DNA of 64,000 nt, taken from NCBI GenBank assembly GCA_900552685.1, contig USAJ01000002.1, positions 1-64,000 of the forward strand, read 5' to 3'. The position numbers were made by a program, and so were the translations under genes. The notes under the pieces are model-generated. The model saw only the letters and a program-made list of their open reading frames with translations. It was not told where the DNA came from and did no database searches. The DNA is from an uncultured Collinsella sp. (GTDB lineage Bacteria; Actinomycetota; Coriobacteriia; Coriobacteriales; Coriobacteriaceae). Below are positions 1 through 13,469 of this stretch, in pieces (the first letter of the stretch is position 1; every line of letters starts with the position of its first letter).

Positions 1-53
1 CGCGATTGGCGAAAATGCGTTGGTGGAAATGGTGAAAATTATATTGACGCTAA

Positions 54-269
54 CACCTGACGTGCTCGGGGCGGCCGAAGGACCTCGCCAAGGGCCAGGC
101 CCCGGACCGGGGCGCCCGGAGGCATGCCGCCAAGGGCGTGCGGAGGCTGGCCGAGAGGCGGGAGGCGCTGCTCGCGCGCGGGGTCCACGGCAACAAGGCG
201 AACGTGGCCACGGCGCGCGAGCTCGCCTGCTGGGTATGGGCGGTCGGCCTCATGGCCGAGGAGGCGTAG
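54..269 (+). pseudogene. 3' remnant of an IS110-like transposase
   Basis: An open frame without a start codon begins just after a TAA at 51-53 and ends at TAG 267-269. It encodes about 71 residues, rich in Arg and Ala, ending in NKANVATARELACWVWAVG followed by LMAEEA. This resembles the C-terminal end of IS110/IS116/IS902-type transposases, where a helical segment with an ARELAGFVWA-like motif is usual. Everything upstream in the frame is broken by stops at 33-35, 45-47 and 51-53, so only a decayed tail remains. The family assignment is from memory of the motif and is moderate; that it is a broken fragment is clear. Confidence 0.5.
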
Positions 270-653
270 GGGGGCGGTCCCCCGCACATAAGCCAGTCAC
301 CCCGGAAGCGGTTCGATCCGAAGCCGTTGAGGCGAACCTCAGGTCCCTTTTCTGCGAGCGCCCAGGGCGCCACACGCGTGCACAGACTGTCGGTTCGACG
401 TAGAAGCCTCAGCCGTAGCAACGGATTGCCCAGCGAGAGATCGCCGCGGGCGGATATTAAACTGCAAAGACGAGCGTCGGTAAGACACGCCGAGGTCGCC
501 GCGGACGGGCTGATATAGGGAGAGGGCCTGACCCCATATCGTTGGGGCCAGGCCCGATTTTGCCTCTTGACAATGTCCTGCTCATATTAAAAGGAACGTC
601 CCTATGTGCCGGGCTTGGGCTACCATGGTGGCACCCTAGCGAAAGGACGATGT
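270..653. other. Intergenic region with no convincing gene
   Basis: No frame here has a ribosome binding site and protein-like composition; the short frames present are Arg-rich shadows. The stretch holds a strong hairpin at 524-555 and the ribosome binding site of the downstream peptidase gene. A TTGACA at 567-572 has no well-spaced -10 partner, so I do not call a promoter. Confidence 0.5.
524..561 (+). terminator. Hairpin followed by T-run
   Basis: GGGCCTGACCCC pairs with GGGGCCAGGCCC across an 8-base loop and is followed by GATTTT. This has the form of an intrinsic terminator on the plus strand. It would end transcription coming from the transposase remnant and isolate the peptidase gene. 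Confidence 0.5.
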
Positions 654-1742
654 ATGGCACATGTCGATGATCAGCGCGTGGCGCGCGTGCTCGATGCGCT
701 CGAGGCTCAGCACCCCGGTGCGCAGCTGCTCGTAAACGACCCGTGGTCGATCTATTACCTGACCGGCTTTTATGCCGATATGTTCGAGCGTTTTTGCGGC
801 GTACTACTCGCGCGCGGTGCCGAGCCGGTGATCCTAGTCAACGCCCTTCATCAGTTGCCCGAGTATGACAATGCCCGCGTCGCGTACCACACCGATACCG
901 ACGTCGTGGCCGAAGCCATCGTTCGCGAGGTCGATCCGACCAAACCGCTCGGCATCGACACCGTTATGCGCTCCGGCTTTTTGATGCCCCTTATGGAGCG
1001 TCACGCCGCGAGCGAGTTCTTCCTAGGCGACTCTGCCGTCACTGCCGCACGCACCTACAAAGACGCTACCGAGCAGGAGCTTATGCGAGCGTCCTCTGCC
1101 GCCAACGACGCCGTGATGGCCGATGCCATCAAGCTCATACACGAAGGTGTGACGGAGCGCGAAATTGCCGACCAGATGCTCGGTCTGTATCGCATGCACG
1201 GCTGCGAGGGCTTTAGCTTTCCGCCGATCGCGAGCTTTGGTGCTAACGCCGGCGACCCGCACCACGAGCCCAACGACACCGTGCTCAAGCGCGGCGACGT
1301 GGTGCTGTTCGACATTGGCGGACGTCACTGCAACTATTGCTCGGACATGACGCGCACGTTCTCTTGGGGCGAGCCAGACGAGGAGACGGCGCGCATCTAC
1401 GACATCGTGCGCCGCGCCAACGAGGCCGCCGAGGCGCTCATCGCACCGGGCGTGCGCATGTGTGACCTGGACCGCGCCGCACGCGACGTGATTGAGGATG
1501 CGGGCTATGGGCAGTACTTTACGCATCGCCTGGGACACTCGATCGGCTTGCAGGACCACGAGTCAGGCGACGTTTCACTCGTCAACGAGCAGGTCGTAGA
1601 GCCGGGCATGACGTTCTCCATCGAGCCGGGCATCTACCTCCCCGGCCGCACCGGCGTCCGCATCGAGGACTTGGCCCTGGTGACCGAGAAGGGCGTTGAG
1701 ATTCTCAACGCCTACCCTCACGATCTGGTCCGTCTAGTCTAG
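654..1742 (+). CDS. M24 family Xaa-Pro peptidase
   Basis: Predicted cytosolic metallopeptidase of 362 residues, of the aminopeptidase P / prolidase type, which cleaves the bond before or after proline in short peptides. The N-terminal half (to about residue 125) is a creatinase-like domain; the C-terminal half is the pita-bread fold. The five metal ligands are visible: Asp in FDIGG (about 220), Asp in SDMTRTF (about 231), His in HRLGHSIG (about 295), Glu in SIEPGIY (about 324) and Glu in RIEDL (about 338). I start at ATG 654 because GAAAGG lies 7 bases upstream; the ATG at 606 would add 16 poorly conserved residues. Single-gene unit, followed by a palindrome at 1747-1775. Whether it acts on Xaa-Pro dipeptides or longer peptides cannot be read from the sequence. 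Confidence 0.9.
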   Translation: MAHVDDQRVARVLDALEAQHPGAQLLVNDPWSIYYLTGFYADMFERFCGVLLARGAEPVILVNALHQLPEYDNARVAYHTDTDVVAEAIVREVDPTKPLGIDTVMRSGFLMPLMERHAASEFFLGDSAVTAARTYKDATEQELMRASSAANDAVMADAIKLIHEGVTEREIADQMLGLYRMHGCEGFSFPPIASFGANAGDPHHEPNDTVLKRGDVVLFDIGGRHCNYCSDMTRTFSWGEPDEETARIYDIVRRANEAAEALIAPGVRMCDLDRAARDVIEDAGYGQYFTHRLGHSIGLQDHESGDVSLVNEQVVEPGMTFSIEPGIYLPGRTGVRIEDLALVTEKGVEILNAYPHDLVRLV

Positions 1743-1746
1743 CCAA

Positions 1747-1775
1747 TGTGACAAAGGGACAGTCCCTTTGTCACA
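1747..1775. terminator. Perfect palindrome after the peptidase gene
   Basis: TGTGACAAAGGGAC is followed by one base and its exact complement, giving a 14-bp stem with almost no loop. It lies 4 bases after the peptidase stop and could act as a terminator, although there is no T-run. A near copy stands at the same place in the second repeat (8692-8718), so it is also the edge of the repeat element. Confidence 0.45.
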
Positions 1776-2001
1776 TCCCACCAACACCGCGCCACAAAAA
1801 CGGCCTATCTACTACGTTTAACCCGCATAGGTCGACCATGCGGGTATTTATTGAAAACCGGCAAGTCTTCTACCTGCGGTTTTGATTTCACGATTTTCCG
1901 TGTGGTCGAGGGTGACCAGTCAAACGTAGTAGATAGCCCCATTTCGTGGCGAGCAGTCCGCTCAAGGCAAAAAGCCCCGTCCCAAATTAGCTGCCCTGCA
2001 G
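1747..2001. repeat. Long intergenic repeat, copy 1 (TATCTACTACGTTT element)
   Basis: About 255 bases closely similar to 8691-8920. Order of parts: the CAAAGGGAC palindrome, a CACCAACACCGCGCCACAAAAAC block, an inverted repeat CTATCTACTACGTTT (about 1805-1819) whose complement AAACGTAGTAGATAG lies at 1922-1936, a TTTCGTGGCGAGCAG block and a terminal CTGCCCTGCAG. This copy has about 30 extra bases before the end. Between the inverted repeats both copies keep CTTCTACCTGCGGTTTTGAT. No transposase is encoded, so it could be a miniature transposable element or a structured RNA. The two copies bracket the adhesin gene in direct orientation. Confidence 0.8.
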
Positions 2002-2047
2002 TCAAACGAAAGGCCTCCCGATTCCCCGACGAGAACCGGGAGGCCTT
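2001..2047 (-). terminator. Terminator of the adhesin gene
   Basis: AAGGCCTCCCG (2010-2020) pairs with CGGGAGGCCTT (2037-2047). Read on the minus strand the stem is followed by TCGTTTG, a weak T-tract, 39 bases after the adhesin stop codon. Confidence 0.65.
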
Positions 2048-2085
2048 CTTGTGTCCTAGAGCCCTAAGGCTCTAAGCTCGCAGCC

Positions 2086-5000
2086 TTACTCCGCACGATG
2101 GCGCAGCTTCTCGATCGCTGCGGCAATCAACGCCAGCAGACCGGTTCCGCCAAGCGCCGCGATAGTCACGGCAGTGTTGTCGCCCGTCTCGGCCAGGCTT
2201 CCCTTAGCGGCCTTCTTGCCATTCTTCTTGCCCGAAGGATCCTTGGCATCGGGCTTGGCACCGTTATCCTTGCCGCCGGTCGGTTCCTGTACAACAACAG
2301 CTTCAACAACCTCGACAGTCACCGAAGCCGTGAGCTGCTGAGGCGCCGGCGTCTCCGCAGCGCCATCCTCGGCAAGCGCCGCAATCGCCGCGGCGTCACC
2401 GTCAACGGGCATCGTCGCGGTAACGACGACGGTACCGTTCTTGAGGGCCTTGACCTTACCGTTCTCGACCGTAGCGATCGTCGGGTCGGACGAGGTCCAC
2501 GTCACGTTACCACGCAGCAGCGCGCCATCGGCCGCATTGCTCGCCGCGGCAGCAAGGTCAATTTCCTTGCCGCGCTCGACCTTGAGCACGGTCTCGGAAG
2601 TCGTTGCCTTACCGTTTTGGTCAACGATAACGAGCCCCTTGGCTGCCGGGCGCGGCTTAACGCGTACCATGCAGCTGACCGTCAGATCCGTACCGCGAAC
2701 CTTACCGTCCACGGTCACATCATCGGCACCCCAATCCAGTGCGGGGACATTCTCCCAATCGACATCGTAGTCTTCCTGGCTGTCGTCTTTCATCATCACG
2801 GAGACCTTCTTGGGCAGCGCCTTCAGCACATCGGCGGCAGAGCTTGCCTCGAACACCTCAACGGGAGCGAACGTCGCAGGCCTCACGGGAATCTCGCTTG
2901 CCGGCGTCTCGACGACCAGCTTGCAGGTCGCTTTGAGCGTCGTGCCCTCGACGGAGCCCTCGATCGTGTACTCGCCAACGGTGGCAAGATGCTTGTCCAG
3001 GCCATCCGTATTCCACGTGACCGCGGCCTCGTCCGTGTGGCCATCGGAGTACGTCACGGCAACCTTCTTGGGCAGCTGCCCCGTCACAGTGTCGGCCTTG
3101 GCATCGCGCTCAACTTTGATCTGCGGCACCTCGGCAACCTTGTTGATCGTCGTCGTGGAGGTAACAATGACCTCGACGGGCAGGTTGCCGTTCACCGTCA
3201 CGCCCTTGGCAACGACGCCGTTGCCGTACGTGTCGGCCGCGGCAGGAACCTCGGTCCATGTGATCTCGGACTCCGCCGTCGTTTTGCCGTCCTTCATGCG
3301 AACGGTCGCCTTCACGCCCTTGAGTGCCTCGCGCACCGCATCGGCAGACGCGCCCTCGGGAACGGAAATTCCGGCAATAGGCTCAACGGACGCCGGAATC
3401 TCGGCATCGCTCTTTACAACCGTCACCGTGCACTTGGCCTTGACCGAAGAGCCCTCGACCGCGCCTTCAAGTGCGATGTCACCCAGCTTGCCCAAGGCAT
3501 CTGCCGTGAGCGGGCTCTTATCCCACGTGACGGCAGCGGCCTTCGTCGAGCCATCAGACATGTTAAGCGTCACCTGGGTGGGCAGAGCAATGTCGTCGGC
3601 GGCAGTGTTGCGAGCAACCGAAAGCTTGATGTCAGCGACGCTCTCGACGACCGGCACCAGGTTGACCGTAGCCTTGACCTCAAAGCTACCAACCGCGGTT
3701 TTGCCCATAACGACAACGCTCGTGCCATCATTCTTGATGGTGAGGTTCTCCTTGGGAGCGGTCCAGGCGATCTTCGAGTCGATCTCGGATCCGTCCTTCA
3801 TCGCAACCTTCACGGTAGTAGGCAGCGCGGCCACAACAGCCTCGGGCTTTGCCCCGTCGTCGAGCGTCACAGGGTCAACCGTACCAGCCAGGTGATCAGG
3901 AATCTCACGAAGCGGTTTGACGACCTTGATGGTGCACTCTGCCTTTTGATCGGTACCGGCAACCTTGCCCTTGACCGTGACCTCGCCCTCCTTGGCAAAG
4001 TCCTTGTCGGATAGACCCTTCGTGTCCCACTTCACGTCGACATCGGACTCAGTATCATCCGAGTAAATCGCCGTGACCGTGGCGGGCAGCTTGGCCAAAA
4101 CGTCGTCCGCCTTGGTGCCGCGCACGACCACAATGTCTTCAGCGACATCGATGTCGACAATATGCGCGGTTACCTTGACCTTCACCTTTACGGTCATACC
4201 GTTGTCCGTTAGACCCGTGACCTCAAACTCGGTGCCGGCACGGCCCAGGCTGTCGACCTGAGACCACTTAACGGACGTCTCTTTCTTGGTCTTGCCGTCC
4301 TTCATGACCACCGTCACCTTGGACGGCAGTTTATCCATAAGGTCGCTGACCTTGGCATTGTCCGCAATCTCAACAACATCGATCGGCTCGACGTGGTCGG
4401 GCGTCTGGGCATCCTGATCCACCACGGTCACATTGCAGGTTACCTTGGCGCCGTTGAGCTTAACCGTACCCGTGATCTCCACGGTGCCGGTTCCTCTGAG
4501 CAGCTCGTCCGTGACGTTAGAAAGATCCCACACGTCAATGTCGAGCAAATCGGTCGAGCCGTCAGAGTAAGTCGCCACAACCTGCTTGGGCATCTGGGCG
4601 TACAGATCCTGCTTGGACGTACCACTGGCAACGCTAAACGACTTGGCCTCGAGCTTGGTGATGGTTCGCGGCGCCTCGGAGACGTTGACGTACACGATAG
4701 CGTTGACGTTGTCGACATCCTTGAGCTTGCCGACGAGTTTATACGTACCCTTCTTGGCGAGCGGCTTGGAGAGGTCGATGCCGTCGGTGTCGGTCCACTT
4801 TTCGATCTCGATGCCGCCTAAACTGCCCCGAGTATCCCGCGCTGAGCCATCCGAGAAATATACGGACACGGCATCTGGCAGCTCCAGCATCGATCCGACC
4901 GTGGTGTTGACCACGACCGCCTCGGGCTGCAGTGCAACCTTCTTTGCCTTCTTATCGGCAACCGTCACCTTGGCAGTCACGTTGCCGTTCTCATCCACAC

Positions 5001-8000
5001 CGACCTTCTGGCCGTCATCGTCAAGCAGCGCCATAACAGCAGCGGCATTAAAGCCGACCACATGGCCCGTCGCATAGAACGTGCCAGGCCGCTCGTACTT
5101 CTCGGGCGCAATCGGATCCCAATCAATAGCCGCCGTCGAAACGGAGCCGTCGCTCATCTCGACCGCCATCTTGGAAGGCATGGCAGGCGCAGTGCCCGCC
5201 TTGGTGGTCACTGCGGTCTCGCCGTTATCGATTGCCTTCTCAACGCCTTGGATAACGATCTTGGTCTGAACAGTGAGACCGGTGTTAGTGCCGTCACCGT
5301 ATCCGTCGAGGCCGCTTGCAAACAGCGTGCCAGACACCGTCGTGACCTGACCCGACTCTCCGGTATAAACCGAGGGACGAACGTAATCCCATTGAACCTG
5401 GGCATTATGAGTTTTGCCGTCACTCGTGGCAACCGAGACATTCCACGGCAGATCGGGGAAAACACCGCTGGCCGTATTAATGCGCTCAGGAACGCTAACG
5501 GAGGTGACGGAACAGACGTCAACAGTGATTGTCGCCTCGGCACCACCTTGGAGCTTGCCCTTCACCTTAAACGAACCGTCCTTGGCATACGCGTCTTCGG
5601 CGACACGGTCCCATGTGACCTTTTCGCGCTGGGGCTCAGAAGACACATCGTTGTCGTATCGAACCTCAAGGTATTCCGGCAGCATCGGCTTGGTGCCGGG
5701 GACGGTCCATATGGTTCCGCCCTGAACCGAGGTTGCCTTACTCGCGATCTTAACGGTGGCAGTAATCGGAACGTCGACAGTCTGCATGCCGTACCCTGCA
5801 TTAAAGCTAATTGTTGCAGTGCCGCGTACCACGCCGCCCTGGGTCCAATCGAAGCCCTTCGTGTTCCACTTGGTCTCGGCGTATTTGTGCGAATAGTCCG
5901 GATGTTCTGCCGCATCGGGGCTGATAAGTTCGACATAGCCGGGAAGCATGGCGGTGCCGTCGCTGCCCTTGAGCACTGTAATGGTTTGTGGCTGAGCCTC
6001 CCAGTTTTTAGTCACGATGACGTGCACTTTCACGGGGATATTCGTTCCGGCGACCGTTCCGGTAATCGTGCAGTCCTTCTGGGGGCACCTATCGTAGGTA
6101 TCCCAGTTGACGCCGAGACTGTCAAAAGTCGTTCCATCCTGCAATACGCCGGACACGTAGAAGTAGTCCAGATTGACTTCCTCACCGGGGTAAATAACGC
6201 GCCAGTCCTCGTACGACTGCCCAAGCGTCACGCCATTCTCGCTATAGTTATTGACGCCCTTGACCTCGCTGCACACCGCGATCGCGTTGACCTTCGCCAG
6301 CGAGCCAGTGATAGTACCGGTAATTTCGTACTCGCCAGGCTTGCCGTCCAGCAGTTCTTGAGGAAACTCATCCCAGCTATAAGGCTGCCCCGACGAATAC
6401 TGGGGATAGAACGAGCTGCCATCCGACAAATACAGCGTGGATGTGTAGCGCGGAGCCAGAAGTCCGGCGCCGGGAACATAAGCAATCTTGCCGATGTTGC
6501 TGTCCTCGAGATCGCAGACGTTGACCGTCGCCGTAGCCGGAATGTTAGAGCCGGTAAAATATCCGCTAACCGTAATCTGGCCAAGGTTCTTTAGGGCGTC
6601 CTGACTAATCGTCGACCACTGAACGGGGAAATTGCCTCGCGAGCCATTCCACATCGTGGCCTCGATTGAACCCGGCATATTGGGCTGGCAACCGATAAGC
6701 GTGCTTGTCGATGTCGAGGAAGGCATCTGCAGAGCGCGGACGGAGATGGTCGCCGTGACTCGGTTGCTGTCACCCAGCTCCACCTGAGTAGACGATGAAG
6801 ATGAGGTATTGGTCCAATACGACAGCGAACCGGAAAGCTTAAACGACCCCTCGCTTGCCACCTGCGTGTCCAAAATAGGGTCCCACGCAATGTTGCACTG
6901 CTTCTTTGTACCGTCGGTGAATGCAACCTCAACGCTGTAGGGAAGACCGCCGCCCGTTGTAGGACGTACGCCGACGGGCGTGTTAACGGGAGCAAGAGCG
7001 TCGATAGAGGCAACTTCTTTGACCTCGACCTGAGCAGTTACCTTTAGGCCATTAGCGGCTGAAGATTCGTTATATGTCACAAGCGTGCCCGTGACCGTAT
7101 AGGTGCCTGCCTTTTGGAATTGAGACACGTCGGCGTTGTCCCAGTTAACCTGATAACCTTGGGTGTATGTAGTGTTATTTGACTGCGTAAACGGGAAATA
7201 GACATACGTGCTAAGAGGAGAAATGTCGCCGACCACGCGCTCGAACCTCAGAGAATTAAGATCGAGTACGTCCTTAGGATCTTTGACGGTAACGGTGCAG
7301 GTAACCTCACGGTAATCAAAACCGTTTAGTTTACCTTTAACCGTAAACGAGCCCACCTTAGAGTAAAGCGACGCGTCGAAAGAATCCCAAGACACCGGGA
7401 TCTGCTCGGTGGCCCCGCTATCAAAGACAACCGAAGCAGAATACGGCAGAGACGGGACCTCACCAGTTAGGGTCGTACACGTCAACTCGGTCTGGACGCT
7501 CTTAACAGAGCGGACTGCGACCGTGCACTGTGCGAGCATAGAGGGATAGCTCTTCAAATGTCCCTCGACAACAAAGGTTCCTTCCTTTTGGTACTGATCA
7601 GCCGAGATCTCATTCCACTCAACAGGGCATGTATAAGATTGACCATTTGAATAACTGGCCGACATGCTAGACGGAAGCGCGGGGGCAATACCAGCTGCGG
7701 TCCATGCCCATGAGCCATTGCTGGTTGAACGGGGGACGTACACCTTAAGTACGCCACTCACTTCGTAGGGCTCCGCAAGCGTAACCCAATTACTATTTAC
7801 GCTAACGCCGGTAATCTGTCCGGTGATGGGAATTTCGGATTCCTCCGTCGCCGTATCAAATGCCGCCTGCGACTTTTCGTCCCAATTAACATAAGCCGAG
7901 GTCTCGGTGCCATCCGACAGCTTTACCTTAACGCTCGAAGATTGGATCTGGCCGTAGTAATCGGCGCCGACGTATTTTTCTAGAATTGGGTTGGCATCGA

Positions 8001-8538
8001 TCGACTCGACTGTGATTCCGCTTTCGTTGCTCATCGCGGTGACATTGGAGGTGTTTACTGCCGCCGGATCTACCGCGGCCAGATCAGCCGCCGCAGCCTC
8101 GATAATCACGCACTGCTTAACCGTCTGCGTGGTGCCAGCGACGGTACCTTCAAACTCATACGAGCCGGCGGGCAGTTGTGCGAGAGTTGTCGGGGCATCG
8201 GCACCGTTCAACTTCCAGGTGACGTTTTCCTGCTTGGTGGTACCGCTCTCGTAGGTTGCCGTTACAGTTTGGGGCAGCGTGGCATCGGAACCCTCGGCAA
8301 CGTGCAGCTCGTTCAGGCTGGCAAAAGAGGCAATCTTATCTTCACTCTGGTCTTGCGATGTTGGCTGGGTGGTGTCCGCAGACGCGGCAGACGCACCCGT
8401 CACATCGCTTTACTCGGCAACGACTTGGGTGGTATCACCCTGCATCATCTCGGCGAATGCCTGCGGCGGCACCGAGCCGACCGTCATCGTCAGAGCCAGA
8501 CCCGCGGTAATGGCCGCGTTGACATGCCTTCTGTTCAT
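2086..8538 (-). CDS. Giant cell-wall-anchored Ig-repeat adhesin, interrupted by an in-frame TAA
   Basis: Surface protein of about 2150 residues if read through. Residues 1-29 are a signal peptide (MNRRHVNAAITAGLALTMTV, then PPQAFA) starting at ATG 8538 behind GGAGG. Codon 43 is TAA (8410-8412); the frame then stays open from 8409 to 2086 (2107 codons), so the stop cuts export signal from body. The body has about 22 bacterial Ig-like group 4 repeats, each with LPxxVxVxYSDGS and VxWD motifs, then one BIG2-like domain (VTWTSSDPTIATVENGKV), a Lys/Gly-rich linker, LAETG sortase motif, hydrophobic span and Arg/His tail. It should be attached to the wall by sortase and bind host or microbial ligands. 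Without the signal peptide, translation from GTG 8403 would give a cytosolic, non-functional product. Pseudogene, sequencing error and readthrough all remain possible. Confidence 0.85.
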
Positions 8539-8927
8539 GTTTCCTCCCGACACGCTCAACGGACCAAACAGCACTGGTCCGATTGGCAAGTTAAGTTGAG
8601 CCTATCCTTCGCCGATGGAGGTTTGCAATATGCTACAGGTTAAGCGGCATAAATGGTTTCGTAAACGGGAGAAATCAGATGACGTATTTAAGTGACGAAG
8701 GGGCAGTCCCTTTGTCACATTCCACCAACACCGCGCCACAAAAACAGCCTATCTACTACGTTTAACCCGTATGGATCGACCACACCCGCGTTTTCGCAAA
8801 ACTGGCAAGCCTTCTACCTGCGGTTTTGATTTTGCAATTCTCGGTGTGTTCAGGGGTAACCGCTAAAACGTAGTAGATAGGCCTATTTCGTGGCGAGCAG
8901 GTCAACTAGCTGCCCTGCAGAAAGGTT
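8539..8927. other. Intergenic region upstream of the adhesin
   Basis: Bases 8539-8690 are the presumed adhesin leader and promoter area, with no clear -35/-10 pair. Bases 8691-8920 are copy 2 of the long repeat. No gene is visible. Confidence 0.6.
8691..8920. repeat. Long intergenic repeat, copy 2 (TATCTACTACGTTT element)
   Basis: Second copy of the element at 1747-2001, in the same orientation. It starts with GTGACGAAGGGGCAGTCCC, a variant of the edge palindrome. The inner inverted repeat GCCTATCTACTACGTTT (8747-8763) has its complement at 8866-8882, and the element ends with CTGCCCTGCAG at 8910-8920, seven bases before the folC stop codon. The loop part is more diverged than the arms. Confidence 0.8.
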
Positions 8928-10271
8928 CTAGCGTAGCAGCCCCGCTACTTCGCCGGCTAGGGTGATGGTGCCGGCTGCTACGAAAGGCTCGTCCGCGGCT
9001 TCGAAAGCTGCGAGGGCCTCGGATACGCTGGGGTACACGCCCGCGAGCTTATCGGCATCCACCAGGGTAGCAAGCTCCTCCGCCGGTAGGGCGCGATCGG
9101 AATCGGTCTGCGTCACGACTACGCGCGGGAAGGCCGGGATCAGCACATCGACGATGCCCGCCACATCCTTGTCGGCCAGCGCAGCGCACAGCAGCGTGGG
9201 GCGATTCTCCATGCACGGGTCGATCTCGTCCAGCGCGCTCACAAAGTTCTCGCAGCTCTGAGGGTTATGGCAGGCATCAATCAGCTTGAGCGGGTCGATC
9301 CCCAGCACGTCAAAACGGCCCGGCGTGGGGCAACCCATAAGCGAGGTGTCGAGCGCATCGTGGTCGAGTTCGCGGCCCAGATACCCCTCGCAGAGCATAA
9401 TCGCGCACGCAGCATTCTGCGGCTGGTAGGCCGGCTTGACCATGCTCGACGTATAAATCGCGCGCGGCGTGGTGCAGCTGAACTCCACCGTGTCGCCCAC
9501 ATGCGCCGGCACCTTGGTCGTGGCGTGGCTCACCACCAGCGGCACCACACCGCACTCACGGCAACGGGCATCCATCACGCGCTGAACGCTCGGCTCATGC
9601 GTGCCCTCGCCCAGCACAACCAGTCGCCCGGGTTTAATGACCGCGGCCTTCTCCCCCGCAATGGCCTCGAGCGTGTCGCCCAGGATGCGCGTGTGGTCGA
9701 GGCCAATACCCGTGATGGCAACGGCGACGGGATCGGTCGCACTCGTGGCGTCCCAGCGCCCGCCCATGCCAACCTCGAGCACGGCAACGTCCACCGCAGC
9801 CTCGGCAAACACCACCAATGCGGCGGCCGTCAGCAGATCAAACGGCGTGATGGTATAGGCGCGCTCCCCCGCCGCCACACGACGAGCATTCACGCGATGT
9901 CCCGCCTCGACGGCGGCAGAAACGCCGCGGGCAAACGCCTCATCGCTCACGACGCGCCCATCGACCTCCATGCGCTCGGGATAGCGCACTAACTGCGGAG
10001 ACGTATACAGCGCGGTCTTTAACCCCTCACCACGAAGAATGGCAGCCGAAAAACGCGTGGTCGAAGTCTTGCCATTAGTACCGGCAACCTGAATGCAATC
10101 GAAATACTCGTCCGGACGTCCCAGCTCATCGAGCATATCGACAACCGTCTCAAGCAGAGGCCCAGCATCCCCAGAAATCCGCCCCGTATCAGCAGCAAGT
10201 CCCACAGCCTCACCAAACGAAAGCAACTCAAACGAGAACGGCACCGAATAACAGCCGGAACGCCTAGCCAT
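8928..10271 (-). CDS. folC: Folylpolyglutamate / dihydrofolate synthase
   Basis: Cytosolic ATP-dependent Mur-ligase family enzyme of 447 residues that adds glutamate to folates (and possibly to dihydropteroate). The P-loop VAGTNGKTSTTRF lies at about residue 60; a central ligase region carries LEVGMGGRWDATSATDP and GLDHTRILGDTLEAIAGEKAAVIKPG, typical of FolC. The C-terminal Rossmann domain contains DACHNPQS. Start at ATG 10271 is chosen because GAGGGGAC lies upstream; earlier starts would add an unusual leader. It lies downstream of valS on the same strand, an arrangement common in many bacteria, but 274 bases and a large hairpin element separate them. The 3' end abuts repeat copy 2. Confidence 0.93.
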   Translation of the reverse strand: MARRSGCYSVPFSFELLSFGEAVGLAADTGRISGDAGPLLETVVDMLDELGRPDEYFDCIQVAGTNGKTSTTRFSAAILRGEGLKTALYTSPQLVRYPERMEVDGRVVSDEAFARGVSAAVEAGHRVNARRVAAGERAYTITPFDLLTAAALVVFAEAAVDVAVLEVGMGGRWDATSATDPVAVAITGIGLDHTRILGDTLEAIAGEKAAVIKPGRLVVLGEGTHEPSVQRVMDARCRECGVVPLVVSHATTKVPAHVGDTVEFSCTTPRAIYTSSMVKPAYQPQNAACAIMLCEGYLGRELDHDALDTSLMGCPTPGRFDVLGIDPLKLIDACHNPQSCENFVSALDEIDPCMENRPTLLCAALADKDVAGIVDVLIPAFPRVVVTQTDSDRALPAEELATLVDADKLAGVYPSVSEALAAFEAADEPFVAAGTITLAGEVAGLLR

Positions 10272-10422
10272 AAACCAAAGTCCCCTCAACATAAAAAGAG
10301 GCCCATCAAAACAACGAGCCCCTCCCATTCAAAATATCAGCCAAACACCGCTTTGCAGCGACCTCAAGGCCACAACCCCGTGGCCCTGACAGGCAGCGGA
10401 CGCCCCCGTAACCGCCGTGGGA

Positions 10423-10530
10423 GCGGTTTGGGGCTTTGCTCGATACAAGTTCCGCACGAGCCGAAGGCCACTTAATGTGGCCTTCGTGCGAGCAGGACTG
10501 TCCGCAGTAGCGAGCAATGCCCCAAACCGC
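10423..10530. repeat. Nested hairpin element, valS 3' side
   Basis: Outer arms of 20 bases (10423-10442 and 10511-10530) are complementary except for one position. Inside lies a conserved core, CCGCACGAGCCGAAGGCCAC then TTAAT and GTGGCCTTCGTGCGAGC. The inner stem CGAAGGCCAC/GTGGCCTTCG has 10 pairs and a 5-base loop. The same core, with compensating base changes in the stem, occurs inverted at 13263-13375 on the other side of valS. It may also terminate valS, whose stop is 16 bases away, but it lacks a T-run. Confidence 0.8.
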
Positions 10531-10545
10531 GTCCCCCAGTAACGC

Positions 10546-13242
<2,697 letters not shown>

Positions 13243-13262
13243 ATATCTCTCCCTGTCCCGCC

Positions 13263-13375
13263 GGCGTGTCCGCCTGCTTGGTTTTCGCTCGGTCAGGTCC
13301 TGGCTCGCACGAAGAGCACATTAAGTGCTCTTCGGCTCGTGCGGAATCTACGAAAACCAAGCAGGCGGACACGCC
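13263..13375. repeat. Nested hairpin element, valS 5' side
   Basis: Perfect 25-bp outer inverted repeat (13263-13287 with 13351-13375) around an inner hairpin. Read on the minus strand the core is CCGCACGAGCCGAAGAGCAC, TTAAT, GTGCTCTTCGTGCGAGCC, matching the element at 10423-10530 except for paired changes in the stem (AGGCC/GGCCT against AGAGC/GCTCT). The outer arms are unrelated in sequence between the copies but self-complementary in each. It ends about 20 bases before the valS start codon, so it would lie in the valS leader RNA. Confidence 0.85.
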
Positions 13376-13469
13376 TTAGGTATCGATTACTTCAGTCTGA
13401 ATTGACTTCGCTTTGGCTTAAACAAACACACAGAATAACACAGGTAGTTGGGTGTTTTGCGTATATATA

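Noticed and set aside
2098..4014. 638-codon open frame on the plus strand over the adhesin
   Set aside because: Shadow of the repeat-rich adhesin gene; low-complexity Arg/Gly/Leu composition.
2086..8403. Adhesin as a normal gene starting at GTG 8403
   Set aside because: That start has no ribosome binding site and would lack an export signal, while a perfect signal peptide lies upstream in the same frame.
13243..13440. T-box riboswitch in the valS leader
   Set aside because: The leader has a large hairpin but no AGGGTGGNACCGCG-type motif and no antiterminator/terminator pair.
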